Assembly: GCA_963832785.1 (NCBI GenBank)
Contig: CAWHVF010000005.1
Span: 2,170,001-2,234,000 of the forward strand
Origin: CAWBRT01 sp963832785
Lineage (GTDB): Bacteria; Acidobacteriota; Terriglobia; Terriglobales; Acidobacteriaceae
Reading direction: 5' to 3'
Length of the DNA stretch: 64,000 bases
The position numbers and the translations under genes are program-made. Of this stretch, positions 8,500-17,244 are shown one piece after another. The notes beneath the pieces were generated by a model that worked only from the letters and a program-made list of their open reading frames with translations, did no database searches and was not told where the DNA came from. The first letter of the stretch is position 1. Every line of letters starts with the position of its first letter.

Positions 8500-11400
8500 C
8501 CTCTCTGTTCATCAAGCGCCCCATCATGACCACGCTGGTGATGGCGGCCATTCTTGTTTTCGGGATTTTTTCCTACCGGGTGCTGCCGGTCAGCGACCTG
8601 CCCAGCGTCGACTATCCCACCATTCAGATTTCAGCCTCTCTGCCCGGCGCCAGTCCGGATACCATGGCCTCCTCGGTCGCCACCCCGCTGGAAAAGCAAT
8701 TTGCCACCATCGCCGGCATCAGCCAGATGACGTCCACCAGCCAGCTCGGTTCCACCGCCATAACCATTCAGTTTGACCTCTCGCGCAACCTGGACGGGGC
8801 GGCGGTGGACGTGCAATCGGCAATTGCGGCGGCCGCCGGCCAGTTGCCGCCCAACATGCCCAACCCGCCCACCTTCAAGAGGGTGAACCCGGCGGACCAG
8901 CCGATCCTGTACCTGGCCTTCAGCTCGAACACCCTGCCGATCTACCAGGTGGACGACGCCGCCGAAAACACCATGGGCCAGCAGCTCTCGATGATCGCCG
9001 GCGTGGCCCAGGTGCAGGTCTTCGGCCAGGCCAAGTACGCGGTGCGCGTCGATGTCGATCCCAACAAGCTGGCCGACCGGCAGATCGGAATCGACCAGGT
9101 GGCGCAGGCGCTGCAGAACGGCAACGCCAACCTTCCAGTGGGCAGCATCTACGCCCAGGATAAGAGCTACACGCTGCAATCCAACGGGCAGTTGCTCGAT
9201 GCCTCCGCCTACCGTCCGCTGATCGTGACTTACCAGAACGGCGCGCCGGTGCGGCTGGACCAGGTGGCCAAGGTCTTCAACGGCGTGCAGGACAATTTCA
9301 CGCGCAGTTGGTTCAACGATGAGCGCGCGGTGGTGCTGGCCATCCAGAAACAGCCGGGCACCAATACCATCGAGATCGTAAACGCCATCCACCAGATGAT
9401 GCCGCGGCTGCTGCAGCAGATTCCGCGCGCGGTGAAAGTCACCACCATTTACGACCGCTCGGCTTCCATCCGCCAGAGCGTCAATGACGTGAAGTTCACG
9501 CTGATGCTGACCATTGCCCTGGTGGTGTTGGTCATCTTCCTGTTTCTGCGCAACCTGTCAGCCACCATCATTCCCAGCCTGGCCCTGCCGATGTCGATCA
9601 TCGGTACCTTCATGGTGATGTACCTGCTGGGCTACACCGTAGACAACTTGTCATTGATGGCGCTAACCCTGTCGGTCGGGTTCCTGGTCGATGATGCCGT
9701 GGTGATGCTGGAAAACATCGTGCGCCACATGGAAATGGGAAAGACCCCCATGCAGGCGGCGGTGGACGGCGCCAACGAAATCGGCTTTACCGTGCTTTCC
9801 ATGACGTTGTCGCTGGCGGCCGTCTTCATTCCCATTCTGTTTATGGCCGGCATCGTCGGACGGATTCTGCACGAGTTCGCGGTGGTGATTACGGCTGCCA
9901 TCCTGGTTTCCGGATTGGTTTCGCTGACCCTGACGCCCATGCTGTGCAGCCGCTTCCTGCGCCCGCCGACGCACGGTTCGGCCGGGCACGGCCGGCTCTA
10001 CAACGCTTCCGAGAAGATGTTCGATGCCGGACTGCATTTCTACGAGTGGAGCTTGCAGAAGGTGCTGCACCGGAAATTCGCCGTGCTGCTGGTCAGCTTC
10101 GGGCTGGTATTTGCCACCGTCGTTCTTTACGAGCACTCCAAGACCGGGTTCATTCCCAATGAAGACGCCGGCCTGGTGTTTGGCTTCGTGCAGGCGCCGG
10201 AGGGCATCGGCTTCGACCAGATGGGGGCCAAGATTCAGCAGATCGCCAGCATCGTGCAGCACGACCCCAACGTGCTCTACACCATGAGCTTCTACGGCAA
10301 TCCGGTCAACCAGGGCCGCGTCTTTGCCCACCTGAAAGACATACCGCAGAGGGTTGACCACATGAGCGCGGACCAAGTGATCCAGGAGCTGCGCAACAAG
10401 CTGCGCGCCGTGCAAGGCGTGTTCGTATTCATGCAGGTGCCGCCCACCATCACTGTCGGCGGCAAGATCACCAACGAGCAATACCAGTACACATTGCAAT
10501 CGCCGGACACGACCGAGTTGTACGCCGACGCCCCGAAGCTGGAGGCGGAGCTGCACAAGTTGCCGCTGCTGCAAGACGTCAGCAGCGACCTGCAGATTCA
10601 CAACCCGCAGCTCACCATACAGGTCGACCGCGACAAGGCATACGCACTCGGGCTGAGCGCGCAGCAGGTCTCCGACGCGCTCTATTCCGCCTATGGACAG
10701 CGGCAGATCAGCACCATTTACGCTCCCAATAACGAGTATTACGTGATTCTGGAGCTGGCCCCGCCTTACCAGAACAATCTGAATTCGCTCAAGATGCTTT
10801 ACGTGCGCTCCAATAGCGGCAAACTGGTGCCGCTGGACACGGTTGCCCGGCTGGTGCCGAGCGTCGGCCCGCTGACCGTCAACCACCTGGGCCAGTTGCC
10901 GGCGGTCACCATCAGCTTCAACCTCCGGCCTGGGGTGGCGCTGGGCGATGCCACCCAGGCGGTGGAAAAGGTGGCGCAACGCATTCTGCCGGCCGACATA
11001 CAAAGGAGCTTCCAGGGGACGGCGCAGGCCTTCCAACAGTCGTTCGCCGGCATGGGACTGTTGCTGCTGGGAGCGGTGCTGGTGATCTACATAGTGCTGG
11101 GCATTCTCTACGAGAGCTTTATTCACCCCATCACGATTCTCTCCGGCCTGCCCTCGGCGGGAGTCGGGGCGCTGGCAACCCTCCTGCTCTTTCATCAGGA
11201 GCTGGACCTGTATTCCTTCGTGGGCGTGATCATGCTGATTGGAATCGTGAAGAAGAACGCCATCATGATGATCGATTTCGCGCTGGAAAACGAGCGCACC
11301 AAGGGCGAGACGCCGGAGGAGTCCATCTACCAGGGCGCGCTGGTGCGCTTCCGCCCCATCATGATGACCACCTTCGCGGCGCTGATGGGGACGCTGCCCA

Positions 11401-11624
11401 TCGCCGTCGGCATCGGCGCCGGCGCCGGCTCCCGGCGCGGCCTGGGACTGGCCGTGGTCGGCGGCCTGCTGTTCTCGCAGGTGGTAACCCTTTACATCAC
11501 TCCCGTGTACTACGTCTACCTGGATCGCGTGCAGAACCGGATGAACCGGGCGTGGTCCCGCTGGACCGGCCGCCGGCGCAGGGCGCAAAGCGCAGAGGAG
11601 AAGCCGGCATTGGTGGGCGACTGA
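8496..11624 (+). CDS. RND multidrug efflux permease, HAE1 family
   Basis: 1042-residue proton-driven inner-membrane pump, MdtB/MdtC/AcrB-like. It opens with TSLFIKRPIMTTLVMAAILVFG. The proton-relay pair in TM4 is present (Asp399/Asp400 in VGFLVDDAVVMLENI), as is the TM10 Lys in GIVKKNAIMMIDF. Two large periplasmic loops follow TM1 and TM7. Start is GTG in the GTGA overlap with the adaptor stop, showing translational coupling. The basic C-terminus (RWTGRRRRAQ) is cytosolic. Substrates are not predictable; the MdtBC-like character suggests bile-salt or antibiotic efflux in known relatives. Confidence 0.93.
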   Translation: MTSLFIKRPIMTTLVMAAILVFGIFSYRVLPVSDLPSVDYPTIQISASLPGASPDTMASSVATPLEKQFATIAGISQMTSTSQLGSTAITIQFDLSRNLDGAAVDVQSAIAAAAGQLPPNMPNPPTFKRVNPADQPILYLAFSSNTLPIYQVDDAAENTMGQQLSMIAGVAQVQVFGQAKYAVRVDVDPNKLADRQIGIDQVAQALQNGNANLPVGSIYAQDKSYTLQSNGQLLDASAYRPLIVTYQNGAPVRLDQVAKVFNGVQDNFTRSWFNDERAVVLAIQKQPGTNTIEIVNAIHQMMPRLLQQIPRAVKVTTIYDRSASIRQSVNDVKFTLMLTIALVVLVIFLFLRNLSATIIPSLALPMSIIGTFMVMYLLGYTVDNLSLMALTLSVGFLVDDAVVMLENIVRHMEMGKTPMQAAVDGANEIGFTVLSMTLSLAAVFIPILFMAGIVGRILHEFAVVITAAILVSGLVSLTLTPMLCSRFLRPPTHGSAGHGRLYNASEKMFDAGLHFYEWSLQKVLHRKFAVLLVSFGLVFATVVLYEHSKTGFIPNEDAGLVFGFVQAPEGIGFDQMGAKIQQIASIVQHDPNVLYTMSFYGNPVNQGRVFAHLKDIPQRVDHMSADQVIQELRNKLRAVQGVFVFMQVPPTITVGGKITNEQYQYTLQSPDTTELYADAPKLEAELHKLPLLQDVSSDLQIHNPQLTIQVDRDKAYALGLSAQQVSDALYSAYGQRQISTIYAPNNEYYVILELAPPYQNNLNSLKMLYVRSNSGKLVPLDTVARLVPSVGPLTVNHLGQLPAVTISFNLRPGVALGDATQAVEKVAQRILPADIQRSFQGTAQAFQQSFAGMGLLLLGAVLVIYIVLGILYESFIHPITILSGLPSAGVGALATLLLFHQELDLYSFVGVIMLIGIVKKNAIMMIDFALENERTKGETPEESIYQGALVRFRPIMMTTFAALMGTLPIAVGIGAGAGSRRGLGLAVVGGLLFSQVVTLYITPVYYVYLDRVQNRMNRAWSRWTGRRRRAQSAEEKPALVGD

Positions 11625-11633
11625 GAAAGGCAG

Positions 11634-11786
11634 TTTCGAGTTTCAAGTTTCCAAGTGTCGGCTTCCGGGACTGTTTAGCCAGATTTCGGTTTTGCAGTTC
11701 CACGTGCGATTTTCTCCCATAGGTGTGCAGCCCGGAAAAAAACGCATGGTCCTGCACTCCATACTCGAAACTTGAAACTCGAAACT
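11634..11786. repeat. Inverted repeat inside the 303-bp pump-channel gap
   Basis: A 19-nt arm beginning GTTTCGAGTTTCAAG (11634-11652) is the exact reverse complement of 11768-11786. About 115 bp lies between the arms, and a third partial copy (AACTCGAAACTG) follows at about 11794-11805. No coding capacity is evident. The block separates the RND permease from the TolC-like gene and resembles a small non-autonomous repeat. Confidence 0.65.
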
Positions 11787-11927
11787 GTTTCGGAAAACTC
11801 GAAACTGCGTGCCGCTTCCCGGGTGCATGTACAATAATTGCGATTTCCCTTGTGTGCCATCCCCGCAAGCAACCAGAGCGCTTGCCCCGTGAAGAAAGCC
11901 TTACGGCGAACTGAATCGGAGTACGAC

Positions 11928-13445
11928 GTGTGCGAGACTGACCGTAATTGCCGGCGCTATCCTTCATCGCAGGCGCAAGAACTGCGCTGGCCGAAGCTGC
12001 CGGCTTTTTTGCTGTATTTCGTTCCCGTTCTTGCCGCCGCGATGCTGGTGGCACCGGCCTGCGCACAGCAGACCGGTCTGGCTCCCAGCGGAACCGCTTC
12101 GGTCACGGTAACCAGCCCATTGCAATCGCTGAATCCGGCCGACCCGCTGCTGGGTTCGGTGCCGGCGGGAACCGTAAGCCCCACACCGATTCCGCTCACG
12201 TTGCTGGACGCCATCAATCGCGGGCTGAAGTACAACCTGGGCCTGCTGCTGTCGGAACAGGAAAACCGTTTGGCCCAGGGAGCCCGCTGGACGGCCCTCA
12301 GCCGTCTGCTGCCGAATCTGCAGCTTGGCCTTACCGCCGCGGAGGCGCAAGTCAATCTGGCTACCAGCGGCTTCACCCGCAATATCGCTCCGTCGGTTGG
12401 CCTGATGCTGGGCCCCTACAACTTCTATCAGATCGGCCCCGGGATGAACGAAGTGCTCAGCTTCCGCGACCTGAACACCTGGCGGGCGGCGAAGGAGAAC
12501 ATCAAGGCCGCCCGGTTCTCATACCTGACGACGCGCGACCTGGTTGTGCTGGTGGTGGGCGCCTCGTATTTGCAGGCGCAGACCGACGCGGCGCGGGTAG
12601 AGAGCGTGCAGGCGCAGGTGCAGACGGCGCAGGCGCTCTTCGATCAGGCCCAAGACCTGCGCCAGGTGGGCATGGTTGCCGGCATAGACGTGCTGCGGGC
12701 GCAGGTGGAGCTGGAAGCGCAGCAGCAGCGTCTGGTGGTGGCGCAAAATGACTACGAGAAGCAACTGCTCATGCTGGGGCGCGTCATCGGCCTGCCACCG
12801 GCGCAGCAGTTCATCCTGACCGACAAGATGCCGGCCCCGGCTCCCGTGCAGTTGAGCTTCGAAGAGGCGCTGAAAAGGGCCTACGAGAGCCGGCCCGACT
12901 ACAAGCGCGCCGAGTCGCAGGTGCGCTCTCTGGAGCTGCTCAAGCGGGCGGCTGAAGGAGAGCGGCTGCCGTCCATCGGCGTGAACGGCAATTACGCTGC
13001 GGCGGGCAATAGCGCGCTCTCGCACGGCACCTTTACGGCGGCGGGCACGTTGCAGATTCCGGTGTTCCAGGGCGGCAAAGTTCGCGGTGACGTAATGCAG
13101 GCGGAGGCGCAGTTGCAGCAGGCCCGCTCACAGTTGGAGGATCTCCGCGCCCGCATCGAATTCGAGGTGCGCTCCGCTTTTCTTGACGTGAATGCCGCCA
13201 GCAAGCAACTGGAGGTCGCCACCAGCGCGCTGGATCTCGCCCGCCAGCAGGTGGCACAGACGCGCGACCGCTTTGCCCAGGGCGTGACCAACAACGTGGA
13301 AGTGGTGCAGGCACAGCAGGCGCAGGCAACGGCGGAGGAGAACTACATCGCCGGGCTGTTTGCCCACAATTTCGCCAAGCTTTCGCTGGCGCGCGCGCTG
13401 GGCATCGCCGAGGAAGCGACCAGGAAGTTCCTAGGAGGCAAGTAA
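11928..13445 (+). CDS. TolC-family outer-membrane efflux channel
   Basis: Outer-membrane factor of the TolC superfamily, about 505 residues. I place the start at GTG 11928 because CGGAG precedes it by 7 nt; the frame is open back to 11838. The N-terminus has a signal sequence (LLYFVPVLAAAMLVAPACAQQ), then two OEP repeats of long alpha-helices rich in Ala/Gln/Glu (about 170-330 and 360-490), with QVELEAQQQRL and QAQQAQATAEENYIAG as typical helix segments. It sits between an RND pump and an EmrA-like adaptor whose GTG begins 3 bp after its stop, so it may serve both systems. Cys in PACAQQ is more likely near a signal-peptidase I site than a lipobox. Confidence 0.88.
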   Translation: MCETDRNCRRYPSSQAQELRWPKLPAFLLYFVPVLAAAMLVAPACAQQTGLAPSGTASVTVTSPLQSLNPADPLLGSVPAGTVSPTPIPLTLLDAINRGLKYNLGLLLSEQENRLAQGARWTALSRLLPNLQLGLTAAEAQVNLATSGFTRNIAPSVGLMLGPYNFYQIGPGMNEVLSFRDLNTWRAAKENIKAARFSYLTTRDLVVLVVGASYLQAQTDAARVESVQAQVQTAQALFDQAQDLRQVGMVAGIDVLRAQVELEAQQQRLVVAQNDYEKQLLMLGRVIGLPPAQQFILTDKMPAPAPVQLSFEEALKRAYESRPDYKRAESQVRSLELLKRAAEGERLPSIGVNGNYAAAGNSALSHGTFTAAGTLQIPVFQGGKVRGDVMQAEAQLQQARSQLEDLRARIEFEVRSAFLDVNAASKQLEVATSALDLARQQVAQTRDRFAQGVTNNVEVVQAQQAQATAEENYIAGLFAHNFAKLSLARALGIAEEATRKFLGGK

Positions 13446-13448
13446 GCG

Positions 13449-14672
13449 GTGGCCGAAACCAGAGACAAGGAAACGACAGCGGTACAATCGCCCGCCGGCT
13501 CGGAAGAACAGTGGCAGGAAACGGCGCCGCCGCGCAGACACTCCTACTTGCGCGAGCATCCCGCCGTCAAGTGGGGCCTGATCATCGGCGGAATGGCGAT
13601 GCTGGTCGCGCTGATCATCGTTTGGCGCTACTATGCGGTTCGCGAAACCACCGACGACGCCGAGATCGACGGCCACATCACCCCCATCAGTGCGCGCGTG
13701 GGCGGCACGGTCACCGCGCTCAACTTCCAGGATAACCAGTTCGTCGAGGAAGGCGCGGTGCTGGTGCAACTCGACCCCCAGGATTACCAGGTGGCCATGG
13801 CCCGCGCCGAGGCTGACCTGGCCGATGCCCGCGCCTCGGCGGAGGCCGCCGGGACCAACGTTCCGATCACTCATACCAGCACTTACAATCAGCTAAAAAT
13901 AGCGCTGGCGGGGCGCACCGCCACACAGCGCCAGGTGGATGCCGCCCGCGCCCGCGTGGCCGAGGCTGAGGCCAACTACGTGAAAGTGGCCAAGGATCTG
14001 GAACGCATGGCGGAGCTGGTGAGCAAGGACGAAATCTCGCAGCAGCAGTACGACACGGCGGTAGCCTCGGAGAAGTCGGCCAAGGCCACCGTCGATGCCG
14101 CTCACGCTTCCCTGGCGGCCGCCGATGCCCAGGTGGCCCAGGCCGAGGCCGCGGTGCGTACGGCGGAAACCGCCCCGCAGCAGGTGGCCATGACCAGGGC
14201 CCGCCACAGCGCCGCCATCGCCCTGGTACAGCGCGCCGAAGCCGCCTTGGCACAGGCCCGCCTCAACCTCGAATACTGCACCGTGCGCGCCCCCGGCGCC
14301 GGAATCGTCAGCAAGCGCAGCGCGGAAGTCGGCCAGGTGGTGCAACCCGGACAGCCTCTGGCGGCCCTGGTGCTCACCAGGGACATCTACGTCACCGCCA
14401 ACTTCAAAGAGACGGAACTGAAGAACATGCGCCCGGGGCAGAAGGCCACGATCCACGTCGACGCCTACGACCGCGACTTGAATGGACACGTCGACAGCAT
14501 CGGCGGGGCCACCGGCGCCCGCTTCAGCCTGCTGCCGCCGGAGAACGCCACCGGAAACTACGTCAAAGTGGTGCAACGGCTGCCGGTCAAGATCGTCTTC
14601 GAGCCCGGACAGGATCCGCAGCATCTGCTGCGCCCGGGCATGTCGGTCGAGCCGACGGTGCTGACAAAGTGA
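13449..14672 (+). CDS. EmrA/HlyD-family efflux adaptor
   Basis: 407-residue membrane-fusion protein with a cytoplasmic N-terminus (about 1-38), one transmembrane helix (WGLIIGGMAMLVALIIVW) and a periplasmic part. The motif TTDDAEIDGHITPISARVGG right after the membrane segment is typical of EmrA-type adaptors. Two lipoyl halves flank a long coiled-coil (about 105-265), followed by YCTVRAPGAGIVSKRSAEVG. GTG start with AGGAGG about 9 nt upstream, overlapping the end of the tolC-like gene. It pairs functionally with the EmrB-like MFS gene at 15153, although a tandem-repeat block now separates them. Confidence 0.9.
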   Translation: MAETRDKETTAVQSPAGSEEQWQETAPPRRHSYLREHPAVKWGLIIGGMAMLVALIIVWRYYAVRETTDDAEIDGHITPISARVGGTVTALNFQDNQFVEEGAVLVQLDPQDYQVAMARAEADLADARASAEAAGTNVPITHTSTYNQLKIALAGRTATQRQVDAARARVAEAEANYVKVAKDLERMAELVSKDEISQQQYDTAVASEKSAKATVDAAHASLAAADAQVAQAEAAVRTAETAPQQVAMTRARHSAAIALVQRAEAALAQARLNLEYCTVRAPGAGIVSKRSAEVGQVVQPGQPLAALVLTRDIYVTANFKETELKNMRPGQKATIHVDAYDRDLNGHVDSIGGATGARFSLLPPENATGNYVKVVQRLPVKIVFEPGQDPQHLLRPGMSVEPTVLTK

Positions 14673-14674
14673 CC

Positions 14675-15041
14675 GCGCAGTCCGGGGCGTGAGCGAAGCG
14701 GGGTCCCCGGCAAATGCGCTGTTCATTTGCCGGGGTGCAAGCGGGAGCCCCGGGCGGTCATCCTGAGTGAGCCGCGAAAGCGGCGAGTCGAAGGATCTGC
14801 GCGCAGTCCGGGGCGTGAGCGCAAGCGGAGTCCCCGGCAAATGCGCTGTTCATTTGCCGGGGTGCAAGCGGGAGCCCGCTGCGGTCATCCTGAGTGAGCC
14901 GCGAAAGCGGCGAGTCGAAGGATCTGCGCGCAGTCCGGGGCGTGAGCGCAAGCGGAGTCCCCGGTAAATGCGCTGTTCATTTGCCGGGGTGCAAGCGGGA
15001 GCCCGCTGCGGTCATCCTGACTGAGCCGCGAAAGCAGCGAG
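14675..15041. repeat. Three tandem ~127-bp units with internal hairpins
   Basis: Units begin at 14675, 14801 and 14928 (126 and 127 bp apart), the third being shorter. Each contains CCCCGGCAAATG, a 7-nt loop and CATTTGCCGGGG (one change in unit 3), then GTCATCCTGA, a CCGCgaaaGCGG mini-hairpin and, in units 1-2, GTCGAAGGATCTG. Open frames inside merely repeat the unit and are not genes. The array lies between the EmrA-like and EmrB-like genes. Confidence 0.9.
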
Positions 15042-15152
15042 GGCCTGATCCAGGCGCGGGCGTGATTGTGTTCGGAGACCAGCGTAGCCTCTTGAGCCTA
15101 TCGTCATTAACAAGTAATCTCCCAATAGCATTCCCCTGATTCAACGGCCGTC

Positions 15153-16727
15153 GTGAGCATGTTTGCCACAAGCAGAGCGCCACAACCCGAGGTGAATCCC
15201 TGGATCGTCGCCATGGCGGTGATGCTGGGCACCTTTATGGAGGTGCTCGACACCACGGTGGTCAATGTGGCCCTGCCGCACATTGCCGGCAGTCTTTCGG
15301 CGACCGTGGACGAGACCACCTGGGTGCTTACCTCGTACCTGGTCTCGAACGCCATCATCTTGCCCATCACCGGCTGGCTGGCCAACTACTTCGGGCGCAA
15401 GCGGATTCTGCTGATCTCGGTAATGGGCTTCACCGTCTCTTCGTTGGCCTGCGGAATGGCGCCCAATCTGGCCACGCTGATCATCTTCCGCATCATCCAA
15501 GGCGCGACCGGAGGCGGGCTGCAGCCGCTGTCGCAGGCCATCATGCTGGAAACTTTCCGCCCGCAGGACCGCGGCAAGGCCATGGCCTTCTGGGGCCTGG
15601 GTATTGTGGTGGCACCCATGCTCGGGCCGGTGCTGGGCGGGTGGATCACCGACACCTACTCCTGGCGCTGGGTGTTCTATATCAACCTGCCGATTGGCAT
15701 TCTGGCGGTCATCATGGCGCTGCTGTTCGTCTTCGACCCGCCCTACATCCGCCGCCAGTCGGAGCGTGTCGATTACTGGGGCTTCGGCATGCTGGTCATC
15801 GGCATGGCGGCGCTGCAGATCATGCTGGACAAGGGCCAGACGGAAGACTGGTTCGAGTCCGATTTTATCCGCGTCCTGGCGGTGACGGCGGCGGCGGGAC
15901 TGACCGCCTTCTGCATTCGCGAGCTGATGACGCGCCATCCCATCGTCGATCTCAGGATCTTCCGCAACCGCACCTACGCCACGGGCGTGTTCCTGATGAC
16001 CATCCTGGGATTCGTGCTCTACGGCAGCATCGTGCTAGTGCCGGTGTGGCTGCAAACGCTAATGGGCTATCCGGCCATGGAATCGGGCATGGCCATGCTG
16101 CCGCGAGGCATCGGCTCGTTCATCTTCATGCCGATAATCGGCGTGTTGATTGCCAAGCTCGACCCGCGCAAGCTGCTGTTCGCCGGCTACGCGCTGGCCG
16201 GCATCAGCCTGGTGCTGCTCGGCAACCTCAGCATGGACGCTGGCTACTGGGACATCTTCTGGCCGCAAATTCTGCAAGGCGTGGCCATGAGCATGTTGTT
16301 CGTACCTTTGACCACTATTACCAACGCTCCCCTTCCCAAGGAGGAGATGGGAAACGCCACCAGCATCTACAACCTGATGCGCAACATCGGCGCCAGCATC
16401 GGAATCGCCTCGGTGACGACCATGGTGGCGCGCTCCCAGCAGCACAACATCAACGTCCTGGGCGCGCACGTCAACTACTGGAACCTCGACACCCGCCTGA
16501 TGCTCGAGGCCGCCCGCAACCTGGCTATCTCCAAGGGCACCGACTACGCAACCGCCACCCGCAAGGCATACGGCATGATCTACGGCATGGTGCAACAGCA
16601 CGCGGCCATGCTTTCGTTCGTCAAGGCCTTCCGCTTCCTGGGCATCATGTTCTTCATCATCACGCCCTTGATTCTGCTGATGCGCAGACCACGCCACGTG
16701 GAGCGCGGAGGAATTGGCGACGATTAG
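15153..16727 (+). CDS. DHA2-family MFS multidrug transporter (EmrB-like)
   Basis: 524-residue, 14-TM drug:H+ antiporter. The segment EVLDTTVVNVALPHIAGSL is the DHA2 TM1 motif C-like signature, WVLTSYLVSNAIILPITGWL follows, and the loop YFGRKRILLISV carries motif A. RIIQGATGGGLQPLSQAIML is the TM4 motif. Start is GTG 15153 or ATG 15159, with no clear Shine-Dalgarno. With the upstream EmrA-like adaptor it should form an EmrAB-TolC-type efflux path. A bidirectional terminator follows. Confidence 0.92.
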   Translation: MSMFATSRAPQPEVNPWIVAMAVMLGTFMEVLDTTVVNVALPHIAGSLSATVDETTWVLTSYLVSNAIILPITGWLANYFGRKRILLISVMGFTVSSLACGMAPNLATLIIFRIIQGATGGGLQPLSQAIMLETFRPQDRGKAMAFWGLGIVVAPMLGPVLGGWITDTYSWRWVFYINLPIGILAVIMALLFVFDPPYIRRQSERVDYWGFGMLVIGMAALQIMLDKGQTEDWFESDFIRVLAVTAAAGLTAFCIRELMTRHPIVDLRIFRNRTYATGVFLMTILGFVLYGSIVLVPVWLQTLMGYPAMESGMAMLPRGIGSFIFMPIIGVLIAKLDPRKLLFAGYALAGISLVLLGNLSMDAGYWDIFWPQILQGVAMSMLFVPLTTITNAPLPKEEMGNATSIYNLMRNIGASIGIASVTTMVARSQQHNINVLGAHVNYWNLDTRLMLEAARNLAISKGTDYATATRKAYGMIYGMVQQHAAMLSFVKAFRFLGIMFFIITPLILLMRRPRHVERGGIGDD

Positions 16728-16754
16728 CGATTGCAAATTGAAGATTGAAAGCTT

Positions 16755-16785
16755 ATAACCCGCCCCAGCCGATGGGGCGGGTTAT
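16755..16785. terminator. Bidirectional intrinsic terminator
   Basis: ATAACCCGCCCCA (16755-16767) pairs perfectly with TGGGGCGGGTTAT (16773-16785) around a 5-nt loop, with T-rich sequence after and A-rich sequence before. It ends the efflux cluster on the plus strand. Confidence 0.85.
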
Positions 16786-16821
16786 TTCGATTTAATAAAA
16801 AGCCCGGTAGTGGATCAATTT

Positions 16822-17076
16822 GAAGGGTGCCCCAGGTTCCGCGCCGCGCTTTTCGGCGCTATGGCGGTTCCAGAGTTGATGTACCCGCGCCAGGCTTCAC
16901 TGTGGAAGCGCTGGGCTTTAGCCCAGCGAATTGCGACGAAAAACGAGAGGGCTTTAGCCCTTGTGTTTGAGCACAGGGGCTGAAGCCCCTTATCTCAGAC
17001 GGGTTCATTCAGCGGGCTAAAGCCCGCTGCTTCCACCCGGGTACAGCAACTGTAAAATTGCGCTAACCTGGGGAAT
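16822..17076. repeat. REP-like palindrome block, copy 1
   Basis: Four palindromes lie in a row, each built on GGGCTTTAGCCC or a variant: CGCTGGGCT-TT-AGCCCAGCG (16909-16928), GAGGGCTTTAGCCCTT, AGGGGCTGAAGCCCCT, and CAGCGGGCT-AA-AGCCCGCTG (17010-17029). GTGGAAGC and GCTTCCAC flank the block, and CCCCAGGTT/AACCTGGGG lie at its outer edges. GCTTCCACCCGGGTAC (17029-17044) recurs exactly in reverse complement at 44560-44575. The remaining 16728-17244 gap has no gene; an AACAAC(A)GGGCG hairpin lies at about 17091-17124. Confidence 0.75.
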
Positions 17077-17187
17077 TAACCCACGTCAGCCCAACAACAG
17101 GGCGGGACGTGGGGCGCCCGTTGTTGTGGAAATTCAAATTAACCCACTACTGAAAGCCTCACATCCCCTGCGCAGATATGGGCACCA

Positions 17188-17230
17188 TGGCAATCTCAAA
17201 TCTGAAATCTTAAATCTGCAATCTTAAATC
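17188..17230. repeat. AT-rich AAATCTGAAATC-type iterated repeat
   Basis: Short units of the form AATCTNAAATCT are iterated beside the sppA stop, and the related TTGCAAATTGAAGATTGAAAG lies about 450 bp away (16734-16753). The same unit family flanks the ilvN terminator at 62186-62297. Confidence 0.55.
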
Positions 17231-17244
17231 CGAAAACGCCCGCT

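Noticed and set aside
9663..11588. A minus-strand 641-codon frame opposite the first RND permease
   Set aside because: Same reason: shadow of a strongly conserved pump gene.
14767..15139. Two similar small plus-strand ORFs inside the tandem array
   Set aside because: They encode the repeat unit itself (same peptide twice), have no ribosome site and follow the array period.
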